In this document: positions 11,759-21,234 of the stretch, one piece after another | Layout: the number at the start of each line of letters is the position of its first letter | Position numbering within the stretch: the first letter of the stretch is position 1 | Source of the DNA: Pseudomonadota bacterium | GTDB lineage: Bacteria; Pseudomonadota; Gammaproteobacteria; Xanthomonadales; Rhodanobacteraceae | Length of the DNA: 64,000 nucleotides | Assembly: GCA_021793195.1 (NCBI GenBank) | Contig: JAJYTG010000001.1 | Coordinates: forward strand, 62,001-126,000 | Direction: 5' to 3' | The notes under the pieces: model-generated | What the model was told of the DNA's origin: nothing | What the model saw: the letters and a program-made list of their open reading frames with translations, nothing else | Database searches by the model: none | Program-made: the position numbers and the translations under genes

Positions 11759-12783
11759 GGCTTGCGATGCAGGATGTAACGGTCGATGGCCGCGTCCTGC
11801 TGCCGGAGGGTCTCGGAAAACACGTGGGTGCCGTCGCCGCGGGCCACGAAGTACAGCGACTTGCCCGCAGCCGGGTGCAGCGCGGCGATCACCGCCGGCG
11901 CGCCGGGCATGCAGATCGGCGTGGGCGGCAGCCCGGCATGCACGTAGGTGTTCCAGGGCGTGTCGGTCTCGAGGTCCTTGCGGGTGATGACGCCGTGGTA
12001 GGCCGCGCCCATGCCGTAGATGACCGTGGGGTCGGTCTGCAGCTTCATGCCGCGTTCGAGCCGGCGCACGAACACGCCGGCGATGCGTGCGCGTTCGTCG
12101 GGCCGCGCGGTCTCCTTCTCGACGATCGAGGCCAGGATCAGTGCCTGGTACGGCGTGCGCAGCGGCAGGCCGGAAGCGCGCCGCGGCCACTGCGCGGCCA
12201 GCAGCCGCTGCATGGCGCGGTACGCGCGGCGCAGCACGTCGAGGTCGGAATCGCCCAGCACGTAGGCGTAGGTCTGCGGCAGCAGCCAGCCTTCCGGGCC
12301 GGGTGCCGGGATGCCCAGCGCGCGGGTCGCCTGTGCGTCGTCCATGTGCTGCAGCGTGTGCCGCAGCTCCGGCGCCCGCGCCAGCGCCGCGCGCACCTGC
12401 GCGAACGTCCAGCCGTCCACCAGCGTGAACATGTGCTGCACCACGCGACCGGCGGCCATGTCCTGCAGCAGCACCCGCGGCGTCATGCCGGGCGCCAGCG
12501 CGTATTCGCCCGCATGCAGGCGGCCGGTCACACCCATCCACGCCGCCAGCGCACGCCAGTACAGGGTCGGCGCGCGCGTGTAGCCCCGTCGTTCGAGCTG
12601 CGCGGCGATGGCCTTCAGCGCGCTGCCGCGCGCCACCACGATGCGCGCCGGCGCGGCCACGGACAGCGGCGCATCGGCAAAGGCACGCACGTCGCGGACC
12701 AGCCATGCGACGCCGCCCGCCGCCAGCAGCAGGGCCAGCAGGATCAGCAGTGCGGCCAGGCGTGTGCTTGGGTGCAGGCTCAT
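11755..12783 (-). CDS. mltG: Endolytic transglycosylase MltG
   Basis: N-terminal TM; LILASIVEKETARPDERARIAGVFVRRLERGMKLQTDPTVIYGMG...ETDTPWNTYVHAGLPPTPICMPGAPAVIAALHPAAGKSLYFVARGDGTHVFSETL. Confidence 0.96.
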   Translation of the reverse strand: MSLHPSTRLAALLILLALLLAAGGVAWLVRDVRAFADAPLSVAAPARIVVARGSALKAIAAQLERRGYTRAPTLYWRALAAWMGVTGRLHAGEYALAPGMTPRVLLQDMAAGRVVQHMFTLVDGWTFAQVRAALARAPELRHTLQHMDDAQATRALGIPAPGPEGWLLPQTYAYVLGDSDLDVLRRAYRAMQRLLAAQWPRRASGLPLRTPYQALILASIVEKETARPDERARIAGVFVRRLERGMKLQTDPTVIYGMGAAYHGVITRKDLETDTPWNTYVHAGLPPTPICMPGAPAVIAALHPAAGKSLYFVARGDGTHVFSETLRQQDAAIDRYILHRKP

Positions 12784-13604
12784 GCATCCGCCCCGCCGAT
12801 CCCCACCGCCGCGAACAGCTCCTGCAGCCGCCGCGCCCAGGGGCCGACCCGCAGCCGGTGGTCCTGCAGCCGCCGTACCGGCAACGCGCCGCGCACCGCG
12901 GAAACCAGGATCAGCTCGCTGGCCTGCGCCAGGACCGCGGCCGGCAGCGTGCGTTCCCGCGCTTCGGCCACGTCGCGCAGCACCAGCGCACGGCCGACGC
13001 CGGCGACGCCGGCACGGTCCACGCGCGGCGTCAGCAGCCGCCCGTCGAGCACGGCGAAGAGATTGGCCGCGGTGGCACCGATCACCAGGCCGGTCGTATC
13101 CAGCATCAGACCCTCCGCGATCGCGGGATCGCACCATTCGGCGCGCGCCAGCACCTGCTCCAGCCGGTTGAGGTGCTTGAGGCCCGCCAGCCGCGGCTGG
13201 CGTGCGACACGCAGGTCGCAGAAGCGTACCCGGATTCCCCGCCGGTACCAATGCGCCGGCACCCGTGGCGCCGGTGCCAGACCGAGGACGCCACGCGGAT
13301 GCGCCGGCCGCGGCGGCGCGTAGCCGCGCGCACCGCTGCCGCGCGTCCAGGTGATGCGCAGGACTGCATCGGCCGCGCCGCGGATCAGCCGGTCGCGCTC
13401 GTCGGCCAGCCACCGTGGATCAGGCGTCGGCAGGTGCAGCCGCCGGCAACCCTCCTGCAGCCGCCGCAGATGCTCCCGCCACAGCGGGCAGCGGCCATGT
13501 CGCACGCGCAGGGTCTCGAACAGGCCGTCGCCGTAGAGCAGGCCACGGTCATCCGCCGCCAGCGTGGCGCAGGTCCGGCCATCGACGCGGACGCGGGTTT
13601 TCAC
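12780..13604 (-). CDS. pabC: Aminodeoxychorismate lyase
   Basis: GTG start; RGLLYGDGLFETLRVRHGRCPLWREHLRRL...GLKHLNRLEQVLARAEW...EGLMLDTTGLVIGATAANLFAVLDGRLLTP. Confidence 0.93.
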   Translation of the reverse strand: MKTRVRVDGRTCATLAADDRGLLYGDGLFETLRVRHGRCPLWREHLRRLQEGCRRLHLPTPDPRWLADERDRLIRGAADAVLRITWTRGSGARGYAPPRPAHPRGVLGLAPAPRVPAHWYRRGIRVRFCDLRVARQPRLAGLKHLNRLEQVLARAEWCDPAIAEGLMLDTTGLVIGATAANLFAVLDGRLLTPRVDRAGVAGVGRALVLRDVAEARERTLPAAVLAQASELILVSAVRGALPVRRLQDHRLRVGPWARRLQELFAAVGIGGADA

Positions 13605-14950
13605 GCCTGCCCCAGAGCGCGCAGCAGCCCGCGCGCCTTGTGCCGGGTCTCCTCCAGCTCGTTCGCGGGCTCGGAGTCGGCGACGATGCCGGCGCCGGCG
13701 CGCAGCCGGACGCGATCGCCGCACAGCAGCAGGGTACGGATGAGGATGTTCAGATCCAGGTCGCCGCTGCGGTCCAGGTATCCCAGCGCGCCGGTGTAGG
13801 GCCCGCGGCCGACGCCCTCCAGTTCGGCGATGATCTCCATGCAGCGCACCTTGGGGCAGCCGGTGATGGTACCGCCGGGGAACACCGCCGCGATCGCCTC
13901 GCCCGGCGTGATCCCGGCGCGCAGCCTGCCGCGCACGTTGGAAACGATGTGGTGCACGTGCGCATAGCTTTCCACGACCATCAGCTCGTCCACGCGCACC
14001 GATCCCGGCTCGCAGACGCGGCCCAGATCGTTGCGCTCCAGATCGATCAGCATGACATGCTCGGCCCGCTCCTTGGGGTGGCCCACCAGCTCGTGCACGC
14101 GCGCCGCGTCGGCGCCGCCGGCCATGCGCGGTCTCGTGCCGGCGATCGGACGCGTCTGCGCTTCGCGGCCGCGCACTTCGAGCAGCCGCTCGGGCGAGGA
14201 ACTGGCCAGCGCCCAGCCCCCGGCCTGCAGCAGCCCGGCAAACGGTGCCGGATTGGCCTCGCGCAGGGCCGCGTACAGCGCCGACGGCACAGGCGCGCGC
14301 GTGAACCGCGCGCGCCATTCGCGCGACAGATTGACCTGAAAGGTGTCGCCGGCATGCAGGTAATCGCGGATGCGCGCCACGCCATCGAGGAAACGCTGCG
14401 GCGGATCTTCGTGCAGCCACGCCCGCGGCAGCGGCGGCATGGCCTGCGCCGTCGCCTCCAGGTCGGCCCGCAGCGTGTCCAGCAGCGCGGCATGGCCCTC
14501 CTCGGCCACCAGCACGGTGCGCCCGCCGGCATGATCCACCAGCGCGGCGGCCGGACAGCGCAGCGCCAGCGCGACCGGAACGCCGGACTCCGGGGCCGCC
14601 GGCAGGCGCAGGCGCGGCTCGATCTCGCCGGCCAGTTCGTAGCCGAGGTACAGCGCCCAGCCGCCGGTGAAGGGCAGCCCGCACGCCCGCGGCGGCCGTC
14701 GTTCGGCGCGCCAGGCCGCATCCAGCGCATCGAGAAAACGCACTGCGCGCGGCAGACCCCCGCCGTCGTGCACGCGACCGTCGGCTTCGAGGCGCAATGC
14801 ATTCTGCGGAAAGGCGAACAGGATGTCCCAGCGCGCCTGCGCGGTACCGCACGCCACGCTCTGCAGCAGCAGCGGATAGCGCTGCGGAAATGCCGCGGCC
14901 GGAACCAGCAGATCGCTGCGGACCGGCAGGATGCGTGTGATCGCACCCAT
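13601..14950 (-). CDS. pabB: Aminodeoxychorismate synthase component I
   Basis: GDTFQVNLSREWRARF...SSSPERLLEVRGREAQTRPIAGTRPR...ERAEHVMLIDLERNDLGRVCEPGSVRVDELMVVESYAHVHHIVSNVRG...GGTITGCPKVRCMEIIAELE. Confidence 0.95.
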   Translation of the reverse strand: MGAITRILPVRSDLLVPAAAFPQRYPLLLQSVACGTAQARWDILFAFPQNALRLEADGRVHDGGGLPRAVRFLDALDAAWRAERRPPRACGLPFTGGWALYLGYELAGEIEPRLRLPAAPESGVPVALALRCPAAALVDHAGGRTVLVAEEGHAALLDTLRADLEATAQAMPPLPRAWLHEDPPQRFLDGVARIRDYLHAGDTFQVNLSREWRARFTRAPVPSALYAALREANPAPFAGLLQAGGWALASSSPERLLEVRGREAQTRPIAGTRPRMAGGADAARVHELVGHPKERAEHVMLIDLERNDLGRVCEPGSVRVDELMVVESYAHVHHIVSNVRGRLRAGITPGEAIAAVFPGGTITGCPKVRCMEIIAELEGVGRGPYTGALGYLDRSGDLDLNILIRTLLLCGDRVRLRAGAGIVADSEPANELEETRHKARGLLRALGQA

Positions 14951-14961
14951 GCGGGCGACAG

Positions 14962-16200
14962 TCAGAGCGGGCGGAACGCCAGCGTGCCGTTGGTGCCGCC
15001 GAACCCGAACGAGTTGGAAAGCACGGCACGCAGGTGCGCCTGGCGCGCGCGGTTGGGCACGAAATCAAGGTCGCAGCCTTCGCCCGGCCGCTCGAGGTTG
15101 ATGGTCGGCGGCACCACGCCGTCGCGCAGCGCCAGCACCGAGAAGATCGCCTCGACGCCGCCGGCGGCACCCAGCAGGTGTCCGGTCATCGATTTGGTGG
15201 AACTGACCATCAGCCTGCGCGCCTGCGCGCCGAACAGGCTCTTGATGCCCTGCACCTCGGCGAGGTCGCCGGCCGGCGTGGAGGTTCCGTGGGCGTTGAT
15301 GTAATCCACGTCCTCGGGATTGAGCCCGGCATCGCGCATGGCGTTGGCCATGCAGCGCGCGCCGCCTTCGCCGTTGTCGCTGGGCGCGGTGATGTGGTAG
15401 GCGTCGCCGCTCATGCCGAAACCGGCCAATTCGCAATAGATGCGCGCGCCGCGCCGGCGCGCGTGCTCGTACTCCTCCAGCACCAGCACTCCGGCGCCGT
15501 TGGACAGCACGAAGCCGTCGCGGTCGGCGTCCCAGGGGCGGCTGGCGCGGGTGGGCTCGTCGTTGCGCGTGGACAGCGCGCGCGCCGCGCAGAAGCCGCC
15601 GACGGCGGTGCCGGTGGTGGCGTATTCGGAGCCGCCGGCGATCATCACGTCGGCATCGCCGTACTGGATCATGCGCATGGCCAGGCCCAGATTGTGCGTG
15701 GCCGTGGTGCAGGCGGTGACGCAGGCGATGTTGGGGCCCTTCAGGTCGAGCATGATCGACAGGTTGCCCGAGATCATGTTGATGATCGAACTGGGCACGA
15801 AGAACGGCGAGATCTTGCGCACGCCGGCCTCGTGGAAGGTGATGCTGGTGCGCTCGATGGTGGCGATGCCGCCGATGCCCGCGCCGATGGCCACGCCGAT
15901 GCGCTCGGCGTCGTGCTCGTGCGGGTGCAGCCCGGCATCCTTCAGCGCGTCCACCGCGGCGGCGATGCCGTAGTGGATGAACGGGTCCATCTTCTTGACG
16001 TCCTTGGCCGGCACGTAGGCGGCCGGATCGAAATCGCGCACCTCCCCGGCGATGCGGGTGGGAAAGGTGGAGGCATCGAACTGGGTCAGCGGGCCGATGC
16101 CGCTGACGCCCTCGCGGATGGCGCGCCAGGCGCCGTCCAGGTCGTTGCCGACCGGCGACTTGATGCCCATGCCGGTGATGACGACGCGTCTCTTGCTCAC
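14962..16200 (-). CDS. fabF: Beta-ketoacyl-ACP synthase II
   Basis: [28 protein letters not shown]...[36 protein letters not shown]...[24 protein letters not shown]...[14 protein letters not shown]...[12 protein letters not shown]. Confidence 0.97.
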   Translation of the reverse strand: MSKRRVVITGMGIKSPVGNDLDGAWRAIREGVSGIGPLTQFDASTFPTRIAGEVRDFDPAAYVPAKDVKKMDPFIHYGIAAAVDALKDAGLHPHEHDAERIGVAIGAGIGGIATIERTSITFHEAGVRKISPFFVPSSIINMISGNLSIMLDLKGPNIACVTACTTATHNLGLAMRMIQYGDADVMIAGGSEYATTGTAVGGFCAARALSTRNDEPTRASRPWDADRDGFVLSNGAGVLVLEEYEHARRRGARIYCELAGFGMSGDAYHITAPSDNGEGGARCMANAMRDAGLNPEDVDYINAHGTSTPAGDLAEVQGIKSLFGAQARRLMVSSTKSMTGHLLGAAGGVEAIFSVLALRDGVVPPTINLERPGEGCDLDFVPNRARQAHLRAVLSNSFGFGGTNGTLAFRPL

Positions 16201-16275
16201 GCTCTACCTACCCCGGGCGCGCCCGCCCGCGCTGTCTGCACGCCATACGCGCGCGCAGGGACCCTCAGAAAACGA

Positions 16276-16299
16276 AAGCTGCGCCTTACGACGCAGCTT
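16276..16299 (-). terminator. Hairpin between acpP and fabF; possible attenuator or weak terminator
   Basis: AAGCTGCG-N8-CGCAGCTT perfect 8-bp stem; on the minus strand followed by an imperfect T-tract (TTTCGTTTTC). Confidence 0.45.
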
Positions 16300-16341
16300 C
16301 GCGGATGCAGCCCTGGCCATGCCGCGCATGGCGCGCCGGAT

Positions 16342-16581
16342 TCAGGCCTTGACGTGCGCCTTGATGTAGTCGATGGCCTGCTGCACGGTGGTGATCTTCT
16401 CCGCTTCTTCGTCGGGAATCTCGCACTCGAACTCCTCCTCGAGCGCCATCACCAGCTCGACGGTGTCGAGCGAATCGGCACCCAGATCGTCCACGAACGA
16501 GGCCGTGGGGGTGACGTCCTCCTCCTTCACACCCAACTGCTCGACGACGATCTTCTTGACGCGCTCTTCGATGGTGCTCAT
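16342..16581 (-). CDS. acpP: Acyl carrier protein
   Basis: [79 protein letters not shown] phosphopantetheine site. Confidence 0.98.
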   Translation of the reverse strand: MSTIEERVKKIVVEQLGVKEEDVTPTASFVDDLGADSLDTVELVMALEEEFECEIPDEEAEKITTVQQAIDYIKAHVKA

Positions 16582-16664
16582 GGGATCTCAAGACCTCGCG
16601 GGAAAAAAGCCGGCGCATTGTAGTGTGAAAGCGGGGGTGTCGCTACCGTCCGGCGCCGGCGCCG

Positions 16665-17408
16665 TCACGGCATGTACATGCCGCCGTTGACGTGCAACGT
16701 TTCGCCGGTGATGTAGCCGGCCGCAGGTGATGCCAGGAACAGCACCGCCTGGGCAATGTCCGCCGGCGCGCCCAGGCGGCCCAGTGCGATCTGCGCCTCC
16801 AGTGCCTTGCGCTGCTCCGCGCCCAGCGCGCGCGTCATGTCGGTATCGATGAAGCCGGGCGCCACCACGTTGACGGTGATCCCGCGCGAACCGATCTCGC
16901 GCGCCAGCGATTTGGAGAATGCGATGATGCCGGCCTTGGACGCGGCGTAGTTGGCCTGTCCCGGATTGCCGGTGACCCCGACCACCGAGGCGATGTTGAC
17001 GATGCGCCCGCGGCGCGCCTTCATCATCGTGCGCAACGCCGCCTTGCAGGTGCGGTAGACCGAGCTGAGGTTGGTGTCGAGGATGGCCTGCCAGTCCTCG
17101 TCTTTCATGCGCAGCAGCAGCTGGTCGCGGGTGATCCCGGCGTTGTTGACCAGAATGGACAGCTTACCGTGCCGCCGCACGATGTCCTCGACCAGCGCCT
17201 CCACCGCGGCACCGTCGGTCACATCCAGCACGCAGCCTTCGCCGCCGCGCGCGGCCAGCCGCTGCGTGATCGCAGCGGCGCCCTCGCCGCGCGTAGCGGT
17301 GCCGACCACATGCGCGCCGGCGGCGGCCAGCACGTCGGCGATGGCGGCGCCGATGCCGCGGCTGGCGCCGGTCACCAGCGCGACTTCGCCTTCGGGAAGA
17401 GTCTGCAT
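16665..17408 (-). CDS. fabG: 3-oxoacyl-ACP reductase
   Basis: EVALVTGASRGIGAAIADVLAAAGAHVVGTATRGEGA...YAASKAGIIAFSKSLAREIGSRGITVNVVAPGFIDTDMT...GYITGETLHVNGGMYMP. Confidence 0.97.
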   Translation of the reverse strand: MQTLPEGEVALVTGASRGIGAAIADVLAAAGAHVVGTATRGEGAAAITQRLAARGGEGCVLDVTDGAAVEALVEDIVRRHGKLSILVNNAGITRDQLLLRMKDEDWQAILDTNLSSVYRTCKAALRTMMKARRGRIVNIASVVGVTGNPGQANYAASKAGIIAFSKSLAREIGSRGITVNVVAPGFIDTDMTRALGAEQRKALEAQIALGRLGAPADIAQAVLFLASPAAGYITGETLHVNGGMYMP

Positions 17409-17467
17409 GGGATCTCCGGTTGCAGGGTGGGAACGATGGCCGCCGCGCGGCGCGTGGACTCGGGCTC

Positions 17468-18478
17468 TCAGGCCCAGGCCGCAAGCGCGGCTTCCAGATC
17501 CGCCGGCAGGCCCAGCGCACGCGCATCCAGCGCGCGGTCGATGCGCCGGGACAGCCCCGTCAGCACCTTGCCCGGGCCGCACTCGGCCACGCGCGTGATG
17601 CCCTGCGCGGCCATCGCCTGCACGGTGTCGGTCCAGCGTACCGGCATGTAGAGCTGGCGTTCCAGCGCCGCACGGATGTATTCGATCCCGCCGTAGGCGC
17701 GCGCCTCGACATTCTGCAGCACCGGCGTGTGCGGCGTGCGCCAGGTCACGCCGGCCATACGCTCGGCCAGGCGCGAGGCGGCATCGCGCATCAGCTCGCA
17801 GTGCGAGGGCACCGAGACCGGCAGGCGCACCGATTTGCGCACGCCGCGTTCGGCCAGTCGCGCCAGTACGCGCTCGACCGCCTCGACGCGGCCGGCGATC
17901 ACGGTCTGCCCCGGGGCGTTGTAGTTGGCCGGCGTCACCACCTGGCCTTCGGCCACCTCGGCGCAGACTTCGGCGATCAGTTCGTCCTCGCCGCCCAGTA
18001 CCGCGGCCATCGCGCCCTGCCCTTCGGGCACGGCGTCCTGCATCAGGCGTCCGCGCTCGGCCACCAGTGCGGCAGCCTCGCCCAGTTCCAGGGCACCGGC
18101 GGCGACCAGCGCGGTGTACTCGCCCAGGCTGTGTCCGGCCAGCAGCGCCGGCTGCGCGCCGCCGCGGGCCTGCCAGACCCGCCACACCGCCACCCCGGCC
18201 GCCAGCAGCGCCGGCTGGGTGTGCTCGGTGCGGTTGAGCTGCGCCTCGGGACCCCGCTGCGCCAGCGCCCACAGGTCCAGGCCCACGGCGGCCGAAGCCT
18301 CCGCGAACGCGCGCTCCACTGCCGGCTGCAGTGCGGCCAGCTCGCCCAGCATCCCCAGCGCCTGCGAGCCCTGGCCCGGAAAGACGAAGGCGAGACCCGG
18401 ATCGACGCGCGTGCCGGGCCCACCGCCCGCGGACGGATCGTGGGACAAGAGCGTCGCGGAGGGGGTGATCTCGTTCAT
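17468..18478 (-). CDS. fabD: Malonyl CoA-ACP transacylase
   Basis: LAFVFPGQGSQALGMLGEL...LLAGHSLGEYTALVAAGAL...PVSVPSHCELM. Confidence 0.96.
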   Translation of the reverse strand: MNEITPSATLLSHDPSAGGGPGTRVDPGLAFVFPGQGSQALGMLGELAALQPAVERAFAEASAAVGLDLWALAQRGPEAQLNRTEHTQPALLAAGVAVWRVWQARGGAQPALLAGHSLGEYTALVAAGALELGEAAALVAERGRLMQDAVPEGQGAMAAVLGGEDELIAEVCAEVAEGQVVTPANYNAPGQTVIAGRVEAVERVLARLAERGVRKSVRLPVSVPSHCELMRDAASRLAERMAGVTWRTPHTPVLQNVEARAYGGIEYIRAALERQLYMPVRWTDTVQAMAAQGITRVAECGPGKVLTGLSRRIDRALDARALGLPADLEAALAAWA

Positions 18479-18593
18479 GTGCGGTCAGGCTGCGGCATCG
18501 GACCGGTGCGGAATGCGGCTGTGGGCATGGGCTGGGCTGACGGTCAAAGGGTCGCGCGCCGCATCCGGCGGCAGGCCGGCCCGTGCGCGCGGA

Positions 18594-19562
18594 CTAGTAG
18601 CGAATCAGCGCCGAGGCCCAGGTGAAGCCGCCGCCGAAGGCCTCCAGCAGCAGGGTCTGGCCGCGCTGGACACGACCGCTGCGCACCGCCTCGTCCAGCG
18701 CCAGCGGCACCGAACCGGAGGAGGTGTTGCCGTGCCGGTCCACGGTGACGATCACGCGCTCCATCGGCAATCCCAGACGCCGTGCGGTGGCCTCGATGAT
18801 GCGCAGGTTGGCCTGGTGCGGAATCAGCCAGTCGACCTGCGATTCGTGCATGCCGGCCGCTTCCAGCGTCTCGCCGACGATGCGATCGAGCGTACGCACC
18901 GCCACTTTGAACACCTCGTTGCCGCTCATGCGGATGCTGACGCCGGCATTTTCGGCGCCGGGCCTGAAACCGACCGATACGCCCACCGGGTTGTACAGCA
19001 GATTCTTGTAACCGCCGTCGGCGTGCAGCTTGGTGGTGAGGATGCCGGGCTCGTCGCCGGCCTCCAGCACCACCGCGCCGGCGCCGTCGCCGAACAGCAC
19101 GCAGGTGGAACGGTCGCCCCAGTCGACCATGCGGGTCAGGGTTTCGGAACCCACCACCAGCGCCCTGCGCGCGCTGCCGGCACGGATGAAGCTGTCGGCC
19201 ACACCCAGCGCGTAGACGAACCCGGAACACGCGGCGTTGACATCGAACGCGGCACAGCCGTTGGCGCCCAGGCGGTGCTGCAACAGACAGGCGGTGGAAG
19301 GAAAGACCAGGTCCGGCGTGGTGGTGCCCAGCACGATCAGGTCGATCTCGCCCGGCGCCACTCCGGCATCCTGCAGCGCGGCGGTGGCGGCATGGAAGGC
19401 CAGATCGCCGGTGGTCTCGCCCTCGGCGGCCTTACGCCGTTCGCGGATGCCGGTGCGGGTGCGGATCCACTCGTCGCTGGTGTCGACCAGGCGCTCGAGA
19501 TCGGCGTTGGTCACGACATGGCTGGGCAGATAGCTGCCCGTGCCGGCAATGCGTGCGTACAT
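18594..19562 (-). CDS. fabH: Beta-ketoacyl-ACP synthase III
   Basis: [43 protein letters not shown]...[25 protein letters not shown]...[23 protein letters not shown]...[16 protein letters not shown]. Confidence 0.97.
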   Translation of the reverse strand: MYARIAGTGSYLPSHVVTNADLERLVDTSDEWIRTRTGIRERRKAAEGETTGDLAFHAATAALQDAGVAPGEIDLIVLGTTTPDLVFPSTACLLQHRLGANGCAAFDVNAACSGFVYALGVADSFIRAGSARRALVVGSETLTRMVDWGDRSTCVLFGDGAGAVVLEAGDEPGILTTKLHADGGYKNLLYNPVGVSVGFRPGAENAGVSIRMSGNEVFKVAVRTLDRIVGETLEAAGMHESQVDWLIPHQANLRIIEATARRLGLPMERVIVTVDRHGNTSSGSVPLALDEAVRSGRVQRGQTLLLEAFGGGFTWASALIRY

Positions 19563-19634
19563 CGGGCCTGCCCCCCGGAGCGTGGCGTTGCGGACGCTGG
19601 CGCGGCTGGAATCGGCCGCGGCAGAGCGGCCGGT

Positions 19635-19829
19635 TCAGTCTTCGTCGACCGCCGCGGCGACGTCCTGGATCACCTTCCTGCCGCGGTAGTAGCCATCCTT
19701 GGTGATGTGATGGCGGCGGTGCACTTCACCGCTGGTCGGGTCGGTGGACAGCTGGACGGGCGTGAGCGCGTCGTGCGCGCGGCGCATGCCGCGGCGGGAA
19801 GGCGTCTTGCGGCTTTTCTGGACTGCCAT
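19635..19829 (-). CDS. rpmF: 50S ribosomal protein L32
   Basis: [64 protein letters not shown]. Confidence 0.97.
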   Translation of the reverse strand: MAVQKSRKTPSRRGMRRAHDALTPVQLSTDPTSGEVHRRHHITKDGYYRGRKVIQDVAAAVDED

Positions 19830-19848
19830 GGGGTATCTCCGGAGATCC

Positions 19849-20352
19849 TCAGTCGTGCTTCAGTTGTTGCAGTGCGGCGAAGGGCTTGGCCGATGCCTCT
19901 CCGGCCGGGCCCGCCGCCAGCCACGGCGCCAGCGCCGCCTCGCTGCCGGGGCGCACCGGTACCAGCGGCAGCGCCAGCAGCAGTTCGTCCTCGATCACCT
20001 CCGCCAACCGCAGCGGGCCCTGCACCAGCAGGGGCTCGTGCCGCGGCGGCAGGCCCGCTTCCTCGGCCTCGTCCGCAATCAGGCCCAGCCGCTGCGCCAC
20101 CTGCAGCGTGGCGTCGAACGGCTCCAGCGTACGCTGGCACAGCAGCCGCACCGAAGCCGTGGCCTCCAGCGCAAGGTAGCGCGTGCCCAGCTCGTCAAGG
20201 CCAAACTCGAGCCGGTACGCCACACTTCCGCCATCGGTGGCCAGCAAACCCGCCAGCCGGGGCAGGCCAGCGACCGGCAGGGCACCGGTGAAGGAGCGCC
20301 GCGCCGCCACCATGCGCCAAGCGTCCACCGATTCGGGCAGATGCGCGGACAT
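19849..20352 (-). CDS. yceD: YceD family protein (DUF177; 23S rRNA accumulation protein)
   Basis: [77 protein letters not shown]; adjacent to rpmF. Confidence 0.9.
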   Translation of the reverse strand: MSAHLPESVDAWRMVAARRSFTGALPVAGLPRLAGLLATDGGSVAYRLEFGLDELGTRYLALEATASVRLLCQRTLEPFDATLQVAQRLGLIADEAEEAGLPPRHEPLLVQGPLRLAEVIEDELLLALPLVPVRPGSEAALAPWLAAGPAGEASAKPFAALQQLKHD

Positions 20353-20385
20353 GAACGAGGCATGGTAGCAGCGCGGCGCAGCGAG

Positions 20386-20754
20386 TCAATCGCCCGTGCC
20401 CGCCGCCGGGGCACCGCCCTCCAGCTGGTCGAGGAAATCGACCGCGCGCCGCAGATGGGGGATGACGATCGAACCCCCGACCACCAGGCCCACCTGGAAC
20501 GCTTCCATCATTTCCTCGCGGCCTACGCCGGCCTCCCGGCACTGCGCCACGTGGTAGCTGACGCAGTCGTCGCAGCGCAGCACCAGCGAGGCCACCAGTC
20601 CCAGCAGTTCCTTGGTGCGCACATCCAGCGCACCGTCGCGGTAGCACTGCGTGTCCAGCGCGAAGAAACGCCGCACCACCTGGTTGTCGTGTTCGAGGAT
20701 GCGCGCGTTCATGCGCTGGCGGAACTCGGTGAACCGGCGCACACGGTCGCTCAT
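20386..20754 (-). CDS. Carboxymuconolactone decarboxylase/AhpD-like family protein
   Basis: FALDTQCYRDGALDVRTKELLGLVASLVLRCDDCVSYHVAQCREAGVGREEMMEAFQVGLVVGGSIVIPHLRRAVDFLDQL; CxxC...H signature. Confidence 0.88.
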   Translation of the reverse strand: MSDRVRRFTEFRQRMNARILEHDNQVVRRFFALDTQCYRDGALDVRTKELLGLVASLVLRCDDCVSYHVAQCREAGVGREEMMEAFQVGLVVGGSIVIPHLRRAVDFLDQLEGGAPAAGTGD

Positions 20755-21023
20755 GCGCCCTGCCCCGTGAGCCAGTCTGCCAGACGGCCGTCGCGGTCGG
20801 CGGCAGCCAGCTCGTCGAAGCCGCCCACGTGACGTGCGCCGATGAAGATCTGCGGTACCGTGCGGCGGCCGTGGCTGCGCGCGAGCATGGCCTCGCGCGC
20901 GGCGTGGTCGGTGTCCACGCGCGTTTCGCTATAGGCGAGGCCGCGCGCGGCCAGCAGATTCTTGGCGGCCACGCAGTAGGGGCAGACCGCAGTGGTGTAG
21001 ATCTCGATGGACTGTTGCGACAC
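20751..21023 (-). CDS. Glutaredoxin (GrxC type)
   Basis: GTG start; SIEIYTTAVCPYCVAAKNLLAARGLAYSETRVDTD...RRTVPQIFIGARHVGGFDELAAADRDGRLADWL; CPYC active site, TVPQIFI. Confidence 0.93.
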   Translation of the reverse strand: MSQQSIEIYTTAVCPYCVAAKNLLAARGLAYSETRVDTDHAAREAMLARSHGRRTVPQIFIGARHVGGFDELAAADRDGRLADWLTGQGA

Positions 21024-21234
21024 GGGATGCTCCGGCCTGACGGGTCGAGACGGCTGCGCGGCAGGGTGCCGCGGCCGCAGCGCGTTCAGGATTGGGCCGC
21101 CGCGCCCAAAACGCAAGGCGACGCGGCATCCCGGCTGGCTGAACCACGGACGGCGTCGCGCTGGCCAGCCTGCGGGGCGCCGGCTAACGTAAGGATCCGC
21201 GGGCGTGCGCCACGGCCCGCGAACCGGGTCCGCC

